Shown here in pieces: positions 9,266 to 18,917 of a stretch of 20,356 nt of DNA. The DNA lies in contig BFEA01000039.1 of the NCBI GenBank assembly GCA_003427395.1, positions 274,539 to 294,894 on the forward strand, given 5' to 3'. A program made the translations under genes and the position numbers. The stretch comes from Chara braunii (taxonomy: Eukaryota > Streptophyta > Charophyceae > Charales > Characeae). Position 1 is the first letter of the stretch. Every line of letters starts with the position of its first letter. A model generated the notes under the pieces. The model was not told the DNA's origin, made no database searches, and was given only the letters and a program-made list of their open reading frames with translations.

Positions 9266-10668
9266 CCAAATCGAGGTCGTGTTACCTCGGCTTGAAAAAG
9301 AGACGTCTCTTCTCATGCCCTACTTTCCGTGGCTGTGCACCACTAAAACCCGGAGGAGCACAATTGACCCAGCTCAACGACCTAAGACTCGATAAAACCA
9401 CACAAATCGTCTCAATGTATGCACTGAAAACTCCGCCTTTCTGACGAGTCAAATTGTCTCAATGTTCCCAACACTTGGATAATCACGAATGGACTCACTC
9501 GCAACAAGGCTGCAAATATCATGAAGGGACTCACAACAAGGCAGCAGCCAAGGATCCCCATTTTTCAGATGACGCCAGCCAGAACACGAAAGCCACCAAA
9601 ATAGTAAATTCACCAATCTTATGTGTTTGTGCGACTATGCGCACAAATGTGACAGAGAGAGTGAGAGAGGAAAAAAAGCACAGCATCTACCATTTCAATC
9701 CTCGCTGAAAAACACTACCACCGCCAATCTCTCTATTAATAGAACTGGAATGGCATGTGGATGCTCTAAATCTCAAAAGGGTGCTTGGTGACAACAGCCC
9801 ATGCAAGCTGACGCACGCAGAGGGTACAAACTTCTTTGAGACTAATCGGCCGGCACCAAGTCCAATACGTGAAATAAGTTCAAGTGCTCAAAACCACCAG
9901 TGCAAGCAATTCTCCTTCAAGGAATGCAAGTGTAAACACGCAGTCCACATTTCAACGTACCGGCTGGTGGGAAAATTCCCTTTTCGTAAAAAGCCCCCAC
10001 AACGCGTCCAATAAGAAATTTCTATGGGAAAGAAAATTCGTTTTTTTTAGTGAAAAGCCCCCACACAAGCTGGTGGTTTAAACACAAGTACCTCCAAGCC
10101 TTCTTTTCATAGGCACGACTTCTCCCACCCCTAAAATATACTCCGACTGTCGCTGGTAAGCGCCTGAAGGGGAGGAACGCCCAAGTGTTCCCATGGCACC
10201 ATGTTTTTCAACCAGCATATCATATGTTTGAAGGTAGCTGGGCAGCTTACTGATGCTTTCTCATGCTTTAACTATGCGAATGTAGATCTTGTCACAACAT
10301 CTACATGCTGTTGCTCTATCCGCTACACTCAAGTGATATAACAAAAGTGGATTGTCAATCACATACACTACACTTTACATGATGATCCTCATCTGTGCGC
10401 AAAATGCTAAGCGGTATAACAACTGCCCTCAATCAAACCTCTCAACAATGTAATCCTATTTGCAATTTTGCACCTCCTACACGTAGCTGCCTTCCTACCC
10501 CTTCTCCTCCGTCCAAAAATTCATACCCCTATAATATAACACAACAATAACAACTGAGAAAAGCACCAGTGCGCGGCCCCAACTCGTAAATTTAAATTTC
10601 CGTTATAGCGTACAACAAGGAGGCCACACTTCAGATGTAAGTGTGGTCATGGCGACCGAAGGTAAAAA
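9266..10668. other. No gene recognised; one small diverged duplication
   Basis: A GGGAAA...TTCG...AAAAGCCCCCACA motif occurs twice between about 9968 and 10068. Otherwise no coding frame, RNA gene or element could be supported. Confidence 0.5.
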
Positions 10669-10782
10669 AGATAGTTTTGGCAGTTTAGGGTCTTAAGACC
10701 ACTAAAAAAAAAAAAAAAAAAAAAAAGAAGATAGTTTTGGCAGTTTAGGGTCTTAAGACTACACACACACACACACACACAA
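10669..10782. repeat. Duplicated 30-mer separated by poly(A) and followed by (AC)n
   Basis: AGATAGTTTTGGCAGTTTAG followed by GGTCTTAAGAC occurs at about 10669-10698 and 10728-10758. The first copy is followed by about 24 A residues, the second by (AC)n at about 10761-10780 and then A-rich DNA. Confidence 0.9.
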
Positions 10783-10935
10783 AATAAAAAAATAAATAAA
10801 AAAAAGGGTCTGTCTTACAGGGGTGATTTACAAATTTCAAAGGTGAAGCGATCCAGTAAGTTGTCCCCATTTCAGCATCATCGTCCAGGCAAATGCAACT
10901 GCACGGACGAGCTCATAAAATCACAGCAATTCCCA

Positions 10936-11417
10936 ACCTCGCATATACCTGCTGCTTAACCTTAAGACAATGCTTACCAAAAAACAATACAGGCATATCT
11001 GCAGGCAAGCATCTGAGCAGCAGGTATGCGAGGGTACACTAGTACATAATCACCACTTAATTCACTTCCATAATTGTCTAACGCTGATCAACCTAAATGG
11101 CTTGACGGTGGGCCTCGCTCTACCATTCTCAATTTAGTGCTTCCGAGAGTAAGGCTCCGCTTCAGATACTCTCGCTTTGCCACTGCCAAACTCGCATACC
11201 TGCTGCTTAGCCTTGGACGATACTTACCAAAAGACCACACAGGCATATCTGCAGGTAAGCAGCTGTTTGCATGTATACTCGTACATAATCACTTCGATAA
11301 TTCTCTAACACTGACCAACTTAAATGGCTTCACAATGGTGGGCCTCCTCGCCCTACCATTCTCAATTCAGCGATTTAGAAAGTTAAGCTCCGCTTCACAT
11401 ACTCTCGCTTTGCCACC
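10936..11417. repeat. Diverged tandem duplication, 251-bp offset
   Basis: CTCGCATA(TA)CCTGCTGCTTA, AGGCATATCTGCAGG, GTACATAATCAC, AAATGGCTT and ATACTCTCGCTTTGCCAC occur in the same order in two copies, from about 10936 and about 11187. The second copy is interrupted at its end by the element at 11418-11804. Confidence 0.88.
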
Positions 11418-11804
11418 ACTCGTGGTTAATGGGTGGTGCTATTTTCGGCGAATTTTTCACCGAAACTGCCATATTTCCCTGAATTTTTGCTTTTTTTTTT
11501 TTTTTTTTTTTTGTCTGATATGTAGGTGCTCGAGAGTATATCTGTATTCAGTTTCAGCGTATTTGGACGAGTAACAAAGAAGTTCGCAAAAACACCGAAT
11601 TCGGGAAAAAAATTGGCGAACTCCGAAAGCTACTCCGAATAGGGTTTTTTAGTCCTGAGTTTTTTTTTTTAGTTTTTTTGCCTGTTTCGTTTTTTGATGT
11701 TTTTATTATGAGCCTGCGTAGTTTGTTCGCAAAATTTTCCACGACATTGCTTGTAGTGATGCGGTGAAAAACCCCGAATTTTGGGCCTTCCATTAACCGC
11801 GTGT
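11418..11804. mobile_element. Mutator-like non-autonomous element with TIRs and 10-bp target duplication
   Basis: The left end (11418-11462) begins ACTCGTGGTTAATGG and the inverse of the right end (11762-11804) begins ACACGCGGTTAATGG. Similarity continues through TTTTTCACCG, giving 43-45 bp terminal inverted repeats. CTTTGCCACC lies directly outside on both sides, at 11408-11417 and 11805-11814. A 10-bp duplication is in the 8-11 bp range known for Mutator-like elements. The interior is about 300 bp with T runs at 11491-11512 and near 11661-11671 and encodes no transposase. It inserted into the second copy of the 251-bp duplication: the first copy reads CTTTGCCACTGCCAAA without the insertion, a paralogous empty site. 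Confidence 0.85.
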
Positions 11805-11814
11805 CTTTGCCACC

Positions 11815-12490
11815 GCAAAAAGTTTACAAAGTCGTCAGAGAGATTGATTCCTTCAACAGGACCTTGATGGATGACCCTCGAAATATCGACTCCTCATCAT
11901 GTGCACTCTCAAAAATCGAGGTTCCTCTGCCATACCCCTCCCCTCGATCAGCCTCCAAATTTTGAGTCAATCGCACTTTTTTTTTTTCCTTTTTTTTTTT
12001 TGAGACCCAGCTGTCAATTTTTTTTCGTTGTCGTCCATGTGCTCAGAAGAAGAACAAAACCGTAGAGAGACCAGTGAAGTTCGAGAGCGGACATATAATG
12101 GCTTTCTTTTCCCCTTCTATGCGGCGCTGATACCCAAGACCTTGTGACAGATATTGGCCCGTCTGAATCTTAATAAACAGAAAGAAAAACATAACATGTC
12201 GAAAAACCTCAACGGAAGAAAATAATAAATTACGTAAAAAATCTCAATCCGTGCACTTCCCATCCCTCCGTTCACGTCTGCCAACTTACGGACAACGCAT
12301 TCAGTATTCAAACCTAGCATGGCAGTCGGTCACCCTCTTTTCCAAGAACACGAACACCTATAATACTCAACTCGGCGAACACCCCGTCACGCAGTTGATT
12401 CAAACGAACCATCAAGCGAAATAATACATATGGAGAAAGATCCAGGAACCAGATCATTGCTCAACCAACTAACACACGCAGGTAGACCAA
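11815..12490. other. No gene recognised; T-rich runs
   Basis: Two near-adjacent T tracts (about 11977-12001) and no supported coding frame. Confidence 0.5.
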
Positions 12491-12856
12491 TCTGCCGGGC
12501 GAACCAAAACCTTAGTCGTCTCGTCGCTCTAAGACCGAACGAATGGAAGCGCAAAACCCCCAATCGACAACAGTAAACAATCAATTAATCCAAAGAACGC
12601 AGTCAATCAACTAGATGCAGGCGAGCAAGCAGATGGCATTCAACTCAGCTCGGCGAACCTGCCGGGCGAACCAAAACCTTAGTCGCCTCGTGGCGAACCA
12701 AAACCTTAGTCGCCTAGTGGCTCTACGACCGAACAGATGGCAGCGCAAAGAAAACATAAGCAATCGACATCAGTAAACAATCAATCAATCAAAAAAACGA
12801 GAGCCAATCAACAATTAGATACAGACGCGCAAGGCGGCCGAACCAAAACCTTAGTT
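12491..12856. repeat. Duplication of about 167 bp plus internal 28-bp tandem
   Basis: TGCCGGGCGAACCAAAACCT followed by TAGTCG, CTCTA, GACCGAAC and CAGTAAACAATCAAT occurs from 12491 and again from 12658. Inside the second copy GGCGAACCAAAACCTTAGTC is itself doubled. A third fragment, CCGAACCAAAACCTTAGT, starts near 12838. Confidence 0.88.
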
Positions 12857-13619
12857 TCAATTGACGGAGAAGTACATTGGTCAACCCGTCGCCTACACAA
12901 AACGTCCCATTCTTCCGTCCCTAATCGACCAAACGCCAACCAATGTGACAAAATGAAGGGGAAAAAAAATAATTCAAATCAGGAGGAATCAATCGGAATA
13001 GGGAACGCGAACACTTAATCATGACGCTGACTAATGAATCCATTAGTCGATCATTACCTCGTACAAATTAGTCAAATGAACTGATCAAAATGTCAACCAA
13101 TATATCATCAGCGAGTCGATGAATACCTTGGCCGTCCATTAGTCACTCAACGCAACGCCGCGGCGGCGGCGGTATAGCTAGCAAACTTCCAAAGCATTGA
13201 ACAATCATCATCCAGACATCTACGAATCGCGTCAGACAATCGGGACCTTGGCCAACAAGCCAACCCATCGGGACCTTGATCAAGGGCCGGTAAGTCAAGT
13301 GCCCTCCTCTCAAAAACAGACTACTCACGACGACGAGCACGATGACGACGGCGACCAATCACGCCAACCCATCGAGCAAATCAGTCACGCTATAATATCA
13401 GTCGACCAACAGATCAAAGCATTCATCAAAGTAAATCGATCGTCCCAATCGCATAGTGATCAAGTCGATCAAAGGGTCAACAAGCCGACAGATGCACCAA
13501 GAATGGAGGATCAAAAAGTCAAGAACCCGACAAGTGCACCAAAAATGGAAACCTCCATCATCCTACTAATAATCTGCACTCACGCACCAATCAACCAATG
13601 GACCGAAGACCTAACCGAT
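12857..13619. other. A/C-rich DNA without a recognised gene
   Basis: Rich in CAATC and CAACC words. A + strand open frame starts at 13197 and continues into the next repeat, but its composition (Q, N, D, S-rich) and its overlap with a minisatellite argue against a conserved gene. Confidence 0.45.
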
Positions 13620-13800
13620 CAACCATCGTATCAATCAGGGAAAGGCGTAACCAATAATCAACCATATCAATCAAGGAAAGGTGTGATCAATAATCAACCA
13701 TATCAATCAAGAAAAGGCGTAACCAATAATCAACCATATCAATCAAGAAAAGGTGCAACGAATCAACCATAGCAATCAAGCTAAGGTGTTTCGACGATCC
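13620..13800 (+). repeat. 36-bp tandem repeat, about five copies
   Basis: Units containing AACCAT, TCAATCAAG and AAAGG occur at 13621, 13660, 13696, 13732 and 13765 (spacings 39, 36, 36, 33). All spacings are multiples of three, so in the + frame opened at 13197 they read as a 12-residue repeat of type NNQPYQSRKGVT. The frame stops at 13770-13772. Confidence 0.9.
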
Positions 13801-14613
13801 GATCAACAACTAGCGCTCGCGTTCATCACGCAAATCGCATCAGCGAACGTTCTTCTATACCTGAACAGCTCTATCAGACTGATCAGCCACATCAAAACGG
13901 TCCTGCACCATTCGATCGCACCCTCAAACACCTACTAATCAACTCAAACCCGATCAGATAGTTAACCTATCGACAGAATCAGTGCAATCAAACCCGATCA
14001 CATAGACACAGTCAGTTCAACGCCACCCAAGTGATTACACGACACGAATTCTTCAAGGAACCTCCATTCGACAGAATCGGTTGCCGCACGCAGCTTATCC
14101 ACACGCCCAAAACTCCATTCGACATAAACATTGACCGATCACGTCCAGTCAATCCTGCATCGTGCGAGGGACGATCCAATTTTCTATCATCCTATTGCTA
14201 ATTAATCAATTTAGAAATTTCGCGATTACCCATTCAGCAAATTGACAACCGTCGACACTCTCTAATAAACGAGGAAAGGTGTTCTACCTACCTGCCGACG
14301 ATTCGACCAATCAATCTCTTCGCATCCAATCCCACCGCCCAACAACGGCGGGTAACTCGGGGGAAGAGAACAAAACCATCTCGACCACACCCTAAACGGG
14401 AAAGAACACATTTAATCCCAATTCGCCACAGTTTGGGGGAATGAATCACCCGCATTTTCTACCCAACGCCAATTTCGACTCTCCTCCTCCTTCCCGCACC
14501 TTTCTTCGCTCTAACTGATGAGCAACAAATCCACACGTTCTTTCCTCAGACTACGACAAGCTTCAACTCCGACGATTTTTTGCATCCGCCAAGTGGGCGA
14601 ATTAAAGATCACA
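13801..14613. other. No gene recognised
   Basis: C/A-rich, G-poor + strand without a supported coding frame, RNA gene or clear repeat. Confidence 0.5.
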
Positions 14614-14687
14614 AGAGTCCAATTACATACTCAAAGAGTCCAATTACGTACTCAAGAGTCCAATTACGTACTCAAAGAGCCCAATTA
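14614..14687. repeat. 20-21 bp tandem repeat next to plastid-derived DNA
   Basis: AGAGTCCAATTACGTACTCA and variants occur four times, the last one truncated. The array ends exactly where similarity to rpoB begins. Confidence 0.9.
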
Positions 14688-14807
14688 TTCTTCATTCATT
14701 AAAACTGCGTCTTCAAAGTTATATCCTTCCCAAGGCATAGCTACTAAAATATTGTTTCCTAATGAAATCTCTCGTCCCAGCGTAGTAGCATATTCAATTA
14801 CTGCCAG
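14688..14807 (-). pseudogene. rpoB: Plastid rpoB fragment in nuclear DNA
   Basis: About 40 codons on the minus strand read [20 protein letters not shown] and then [20 protein letters not shown], followed by a stop. This matches the plastid RNA polymerase beta subunit near its conserved [19 protein letters not shown] segment. One codon (the Tyr of VAYMPWEGY) is missing, a Gly appears changed to Arg in GREIS, and similarity ends abruptly on both sides, where the neighbours are nuclear-type repeats. The fragment is about 4 percent of a normal rpoB, which is over 1000 codons. It is best explained as an old nuclear insertion of plastid DNA. A transcript product is not expected. Confidence 0.82.
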
Positions 14808-14848
14808 ATGCAACAAACACCACTCGCGCGCCCATTTCGCAAAACGTC

Positions 14849-15015
14849 TTTTGTTTTTTGACCTGGTAAGCAAACAATGAAGTAGCGCTACTCTACAAAC
14901 AACAGCGCAATGTCCCAAGAGTTCGGACTACATCCTCCACAAACAAGTCGAAATCGGCGCACTCAACAGTCATTTGCTCTACCCACTGAGCTGAGCTACT
15001 AGAGACCTACCGGGC
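14849..15015 (-). mobile_element. tRNA-like sequence, possible SINE
   Basis: On the minus strand TAGCTCAGCTCAGTGGGTAG followed by AGC matches a tRNA D arm and pol III A box (about 14975-15000). About 30 bases later GATTTCGACTT is a weak B-box match. The anticodon stem does not pair, so this is not a working tRNA gene. An A-rich stretch CAAAAAACAAAAG near 14849-14861 could be the tail of a roughly 165-bp SINE. No target duplication seen. Confidence 0.4.
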
Positions 15016-15743
15016 TAACACCATGGCAATAACAACAAAGCGACTTCAAAAGGGATTACCGCCATCACACCATCATGTCAAGCGCCTGACGATTGTGCTT
15101 CCCTGTTAGTTATGATGGACACCCATGCTGAAGGTGACCTGTAGGTTTCCTCAGCTGAATTCATTGAGCGGACAATAAAGGCGATCATTGAATTTCGTAT
15201 AGGATTCCTTCCCCTGTTCGTTTGTACACGGGTAGACTTTTTTCTCTCTCAAAGTTAGCCAACTAAATAGACAACAACGATACAACCAAAGTCTTCCACT
15301 GTGCATGCGCCGTGAAATTTTCATGTACCCGTTTTGTACTTCCGAAAAAAAAGATGATGACGACCCAGCCATCCGTTTGAGTGCAAGGGGACGGGGGTAG
15401 CTCTGTCCACCAACGAAAAGAGCACCAGGCAGTTCAACAACTCATCACGTTGGTGCTCTCCGTATCCGAGGATGGGCTTCCACCTCCTTTACACAATGAT
15501 TAAACAAACGTATACAAAAGCCAACGAAAAACCTCATAAGGAGGAAAAGACGTCTAGGCAACAGCTTCCACTTATCCATTTCCACAAGAGCCACAAGAGC
15601 CATCCATTATAACGCGGCGGCAGAGAGGAAAAAGGTAGGCGACGGCTTCGTCGTCGAAAACCGACAGGGTGCGAATGCACGACCGATTTAGGAAAGAAAA
15701 CGCCTCGGGAGGCCGATTTAGATGGCTGAGTAACTTCGTGGCA
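15016..15743. other. No gene recognised
   Basis: The only open frame of note (15151-15372 minus) has no recognisable domain. Confidence 0.5.
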
Positions 15744-15868
15744 CGGACACTCTCACACTGGAGCCTTTAGGACTTGTCTCTGGACATGATTGCAGTCACA
15801 TACTTCTCTGGATCTCCGTAATTGCGATCAGATGCATCCAGGAAGTGCTAGTTAAGAGTATGCCCCTA
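15744..15868. mobile_element. Third copy of the palindromic element family
   Basis: GTAATTGCGATCAGATGCAT followed by CCAGGAAGTGCTAG and GAGTATGCCC matches the right arm of the element at 2061-2297. The left part, ACTCTCACACTGG and GATTGCAGTCACAT, is the approximate inverse. It lies about 13.5 kb from the intronic copies, so this is a dispersed family. Confidence 0.6.
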
Positions 15869-17440
15869 ACAAAGAAGAGGAAACGAGCACCCCACGCCGG
15901 GAAGGAGAAATGCGCAGTGGGAGGGCAAGACAGGCAAAAGTCGACAGAGAGGGAGGGGGAAATTCCATAAGGCTGAAAGAGACTGAGGCAATGGATCGTG
16001 CCCCAGGTGCAAGGAGGGTCGATGCAGAGATTGAGGACGGGGGGAGGCGAGAGTAAGAACGCATAGAGAAGGCTTCAAACACACAAGGCCTGGCTAGCAA
16101 ACCACAGATTGAGCGCAGAAGAGACATACAGAAGGGGGCACGGCAGAGAGAAGCACAGCACAGACGTAGGATGCACAGCAGAGGGATGAGCAACAAGAGA
16201 GCCAACTTGCACGGGCAAGGAACCCGAGGTAGAGGGACATGGGGAAACGCAAAGCAGTGCGGATACGAAGAACGTGCACAAGAGGGAGGCGACTACAGCG
16301 AAGCACAGGAGAGAGAAATCGTCAACGGCAAGGGAAGGAGAAAAGACCCCATAAAAACGAAAGAGGACCCACAGAGGAAGGAGGGTAAAATCAGAAGAAG
16401 AGACCACAGGAAAGGAGGAAAGTCACGCCACAGAGAGCACCCACTCCAGACAGCATACCCGCCCGCAGAGCAAATCCCCCCCCAGAGGGAGAGGACCTGA
16501 GGCAGCGGCCTGGGGGATGAACCCGCAGCAGACGGAGGTGACCCGAGCGGGAGAAGGAGATGACCTGCGACTGACGGATGGACCAGCGCTCCAGGGAGAG
16601 GAGGAAAGCCAGCGCCGGAGGGGACCACAGAGAGCCCACGGCGAAGTGAAGGACACAGCCCACGACAGAGAACGGGAGAGAACCCCTGACGATGGAAGAA
16701 TTGCATTGATGAGAGAAACCAAGTAGGTAAGACAGCTGAACCGGAGAGTCAAACAAGACGGACGCGAAGAAGGTAGGCAAAGCAGAAGGGCTGAATCAGA
16801 GGGAACGAGAGGGCAGAGCAGTTGGGGGTGCCACCAGTTGGCGCAGAAACACGGCAGAGGTGAGGCACGGCAGAAGGAGAGGAGGCACGGTAAAGGGAGG
16901 GGTGGGGAGGCAGAGGGATGCGAGGCACGGCCGAGGGAGAGGAGGCATGGCAAAGAGAGCGGAGGCACGGCAGAGGAAGCGTAAGCGCGCAAGAGAAATG
17001 GGAGGCACGCCAGAGGAAGGGGAGGCACGGCAGGGCGAGGAAAGGAAAACCAGAGGAAGGGGAGGCACGGCAGGGGGCGGGGAGGCACGGCAAGAGGAGG
17101 GAAGGCACGGCAAGGGGAGGGGAAATAAACGAGAGAGACGGAACCCGCAGTAAGGACAGGTACCCACGGCCGACGGAGAGACCCACATCAAAGGGGAAAA
17201 CTATGGGCGAGGCAGGGCGTTTCCACAACAGAACGGAGAGAGCCATAGTCGTGGGAAGGAGAGATGGAGGGAGATGAGAGAGGGAGGAGACAAAAAGCCA
17301 CGGGATCCCACGGTGGGCGGCGGAGAGACAAGACAACTGCAGATAAAGGAAAAGAGCCCACGATGGACGTTAAGAGCACACAGCCCGCGGGAAGAAGGCG
17401 CACGGGACAAAACCACGCAAACAGGTGCTGACTGCGCGTG
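15869..17440. repeat. Purine-rich decayed minisatellite DNA
   Basis: The + strand is dominated by A and G. The clearest array is at 16861-17120, where a 20-bp unit of type GGAGGCACGGCAGAGGAAGG occurs about 13 times in strict 20-base register, with point changes. The same words recur in degenerate form on both sides. The absence of stop codons in the pyrimidine strand creates long open frames there with Pro/Leu/Ser/Cys-rich products. Confidence 0.85.
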
Positions 17441-17445
17441 GTGGA

Positions 17446-17591
17446 ATTTCAAAATCCTATCACTGATTGATTGCCCAATCGCGGCATTTTGACGTCCTAT
17501 CATTGATCGCCCAGCGCGGAATTTTGACGTCCTTCCATTGATTGCCCAACGCGGAATTTTGACGTCCCATCATTGATTGCCTAGCGCGAAG
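17446..17591. repeat. 35-bp tandem repeat carrying TGACGTC
   Basis: Four units. The last three contain ATTTTGACGTC at 17486, 17521 and 17556, exactly 35 bp apart, each followed by CATTGAT and CGCCCA or TTGCC words and then GCGGA. The first unit is diverged (ATTTCAAAATCC). Confidence 0.93.
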
Positions 17592-17819
17592 CAGCAGCGG
17601 GGTGGCTTTGACGGGCACGAACCAAGGAACCTTGACGACGAGATAGAGAAACAAGAACAGAACTTTTCCTTCCAAGACAAGATTATCGGTGGGCTGGAAC
17701 CATCATACATACACCCAACCAGTTCTTTTCAGCCACCCCTACAAAAGCACACGCACGCACAGATTGAAAATTGGACAGGCCCAACGACGAGGTGAAGAAG
17801 AGATATTGCAAGCTAAAAC

Positions 17820-18118
17820 AAACTGTACGGGATAGGATAGATAAACGTTTTCCTGTATCAGACACAATAAAAACTGAGTGCAAAATATAGGCGCGGGATA
17901 GCGATTGTGTTATACCGCAGTCACCGTGATGAAGGCACCCCTCCTAATAGCGAACAAAAGGGTGTAATTATCTTCTCCTCCCGTGCACAAGAACTTCTCC
18001 CGTGCACAAGAACGTGCACGGGATATGATAGATAAAAGATAGTTTCCTACGATAGATAAACCGTTTTTTTTCCCAAAAACTGAGTGCACAACCAATATAG
18101 GCGCGGGAGAGCAGGATA
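17820..18118. repeat. Spaced duplication of about 90-105 bp
   Basis: CGGGATA(G/T)GATAGATAAA, AAAACTGAGTGCA and AATATAGGCGCGGGA occur at about 17828-17900 and again at about 18019-18108. Confidence 0.85.
17999..18022. repeat. Perfect hairpin, 9-bp arms
   Basis: CCCGTGCAC, six bases, GTGCACGGG. CCCGTGCACAAGAAC also occurs just before (17980-17994), as a direct repeat. Confidence 0.9.
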
Positions 18119-18290
18119 ACAAGTTCGTCGCATGCAACAGCAGTCCGCTCCCTTCCGATAATAAAAAGGAGCGCAGGGAGGAGAAGAGGAAAAATTGTGG
18201 TGCTTAGACGAGGCGCAGAGAGGAGAAGAGGATATTATAGAGGGGGGAGACAAGTGGGAAACAAACACTGAACACCGAGAGAATGTACTT

Positions 18291-18406
18291 CTGCCGTCTT
18301 CCGCCGAACACAACGCACCCTCATTTTGGTGCGTACCTGACCGAGAAAGTATAGCTTGTACACATTCACTAAGTCCGGCTGCGTTAGGTTCGGCGGAAGA
18401 CGGTAG
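18291..18406. repeat. Inverted repeat of 27 bp arms, MITE-like
   Basis: CCGTCTTCCGCCGAAC in the left arm (18291-18317) is the exact complement of GTTCGGCGGAAGACGG in the right arm (18380-18406), and pairing extends to AACGCA and TGCGTT. A small hairpin GCACC..GGTGC lies just inside. No target duplication identified. Confidence 0.75.
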
Positions 18407-18521
18407 TGACGTAACAAAGCCTGACCGGAGCGGGCAAACGGCGAAGAGACGAGTCTGATTGAGAAACAGCAGCTGCACATGAAACCGTAGAGAGACCCAG
18501 GGAGATTTTTTTGTCAGAAAC

Positions 18522-18917
18522 CGCAGCGATCCAGAGAGGAAGAGGAGAGACGACGCGAAGGGAGAGAGCGGCGGAGAGGGTTGAACGGGAGAGAGGGCCA
18601 AAGAGAAATTAAGGGAAAGGGAGCATCATAGGGCAGGGTTCGATACGAAAAAATCGCAGCGATCCAGAAGAAGAAGAGAGAGGACGCGAAGGGAGAGAGC
18701 GGCGGAGAGGGTTGAACGGGAGAGAGGGCCAAAGAGAAATTAAGGGAAAGGGAGCATCATAGGGCAGGGTTCGATACGAAAAAATCGCAGCGATCCAGAA
18801 GAAGAAGAGAGAGGACGCGAAGGGAGAGAGCGGAGAGGGGGTTGAACGAAAGAGAGGACCAAAGAGAAATCAATCAAGGGAAAAGAAGCATCATAGCGCA
18901 GGATTCGATACGGAAAA
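18522..18917. repeat. 131-133 bp tandem triplication
   Basis: Units start at CGCAGCGATCCAGA at 18522, 18655 and 18786 and end at TTCGATACG. The first two cores are nearly identical, the third more diverged. Confidence 0.95.

Noticed and set aside
13620-13800. CRISPR-like regular repeats
   Set aside because: Units are contiguous with no unique spacers, and the setting is eukaryotic; it is a minisatellite.
14975-15001. Functional tRNA gene
   Set aside because: The D arm is good, but the anticodon stem does not pair and the T arm is weak.
16423-17088. 221-codon open frame on the minus strand, and its neighbours at 16749-17336 and 16796-17191
   Set aside because: All minus frames are open because the strand is pyrimidine-rich and nearly free of stop codons. 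Products are Pro/Leu/Ser/Cys-rich repeats of the 20-bp minisatellite.
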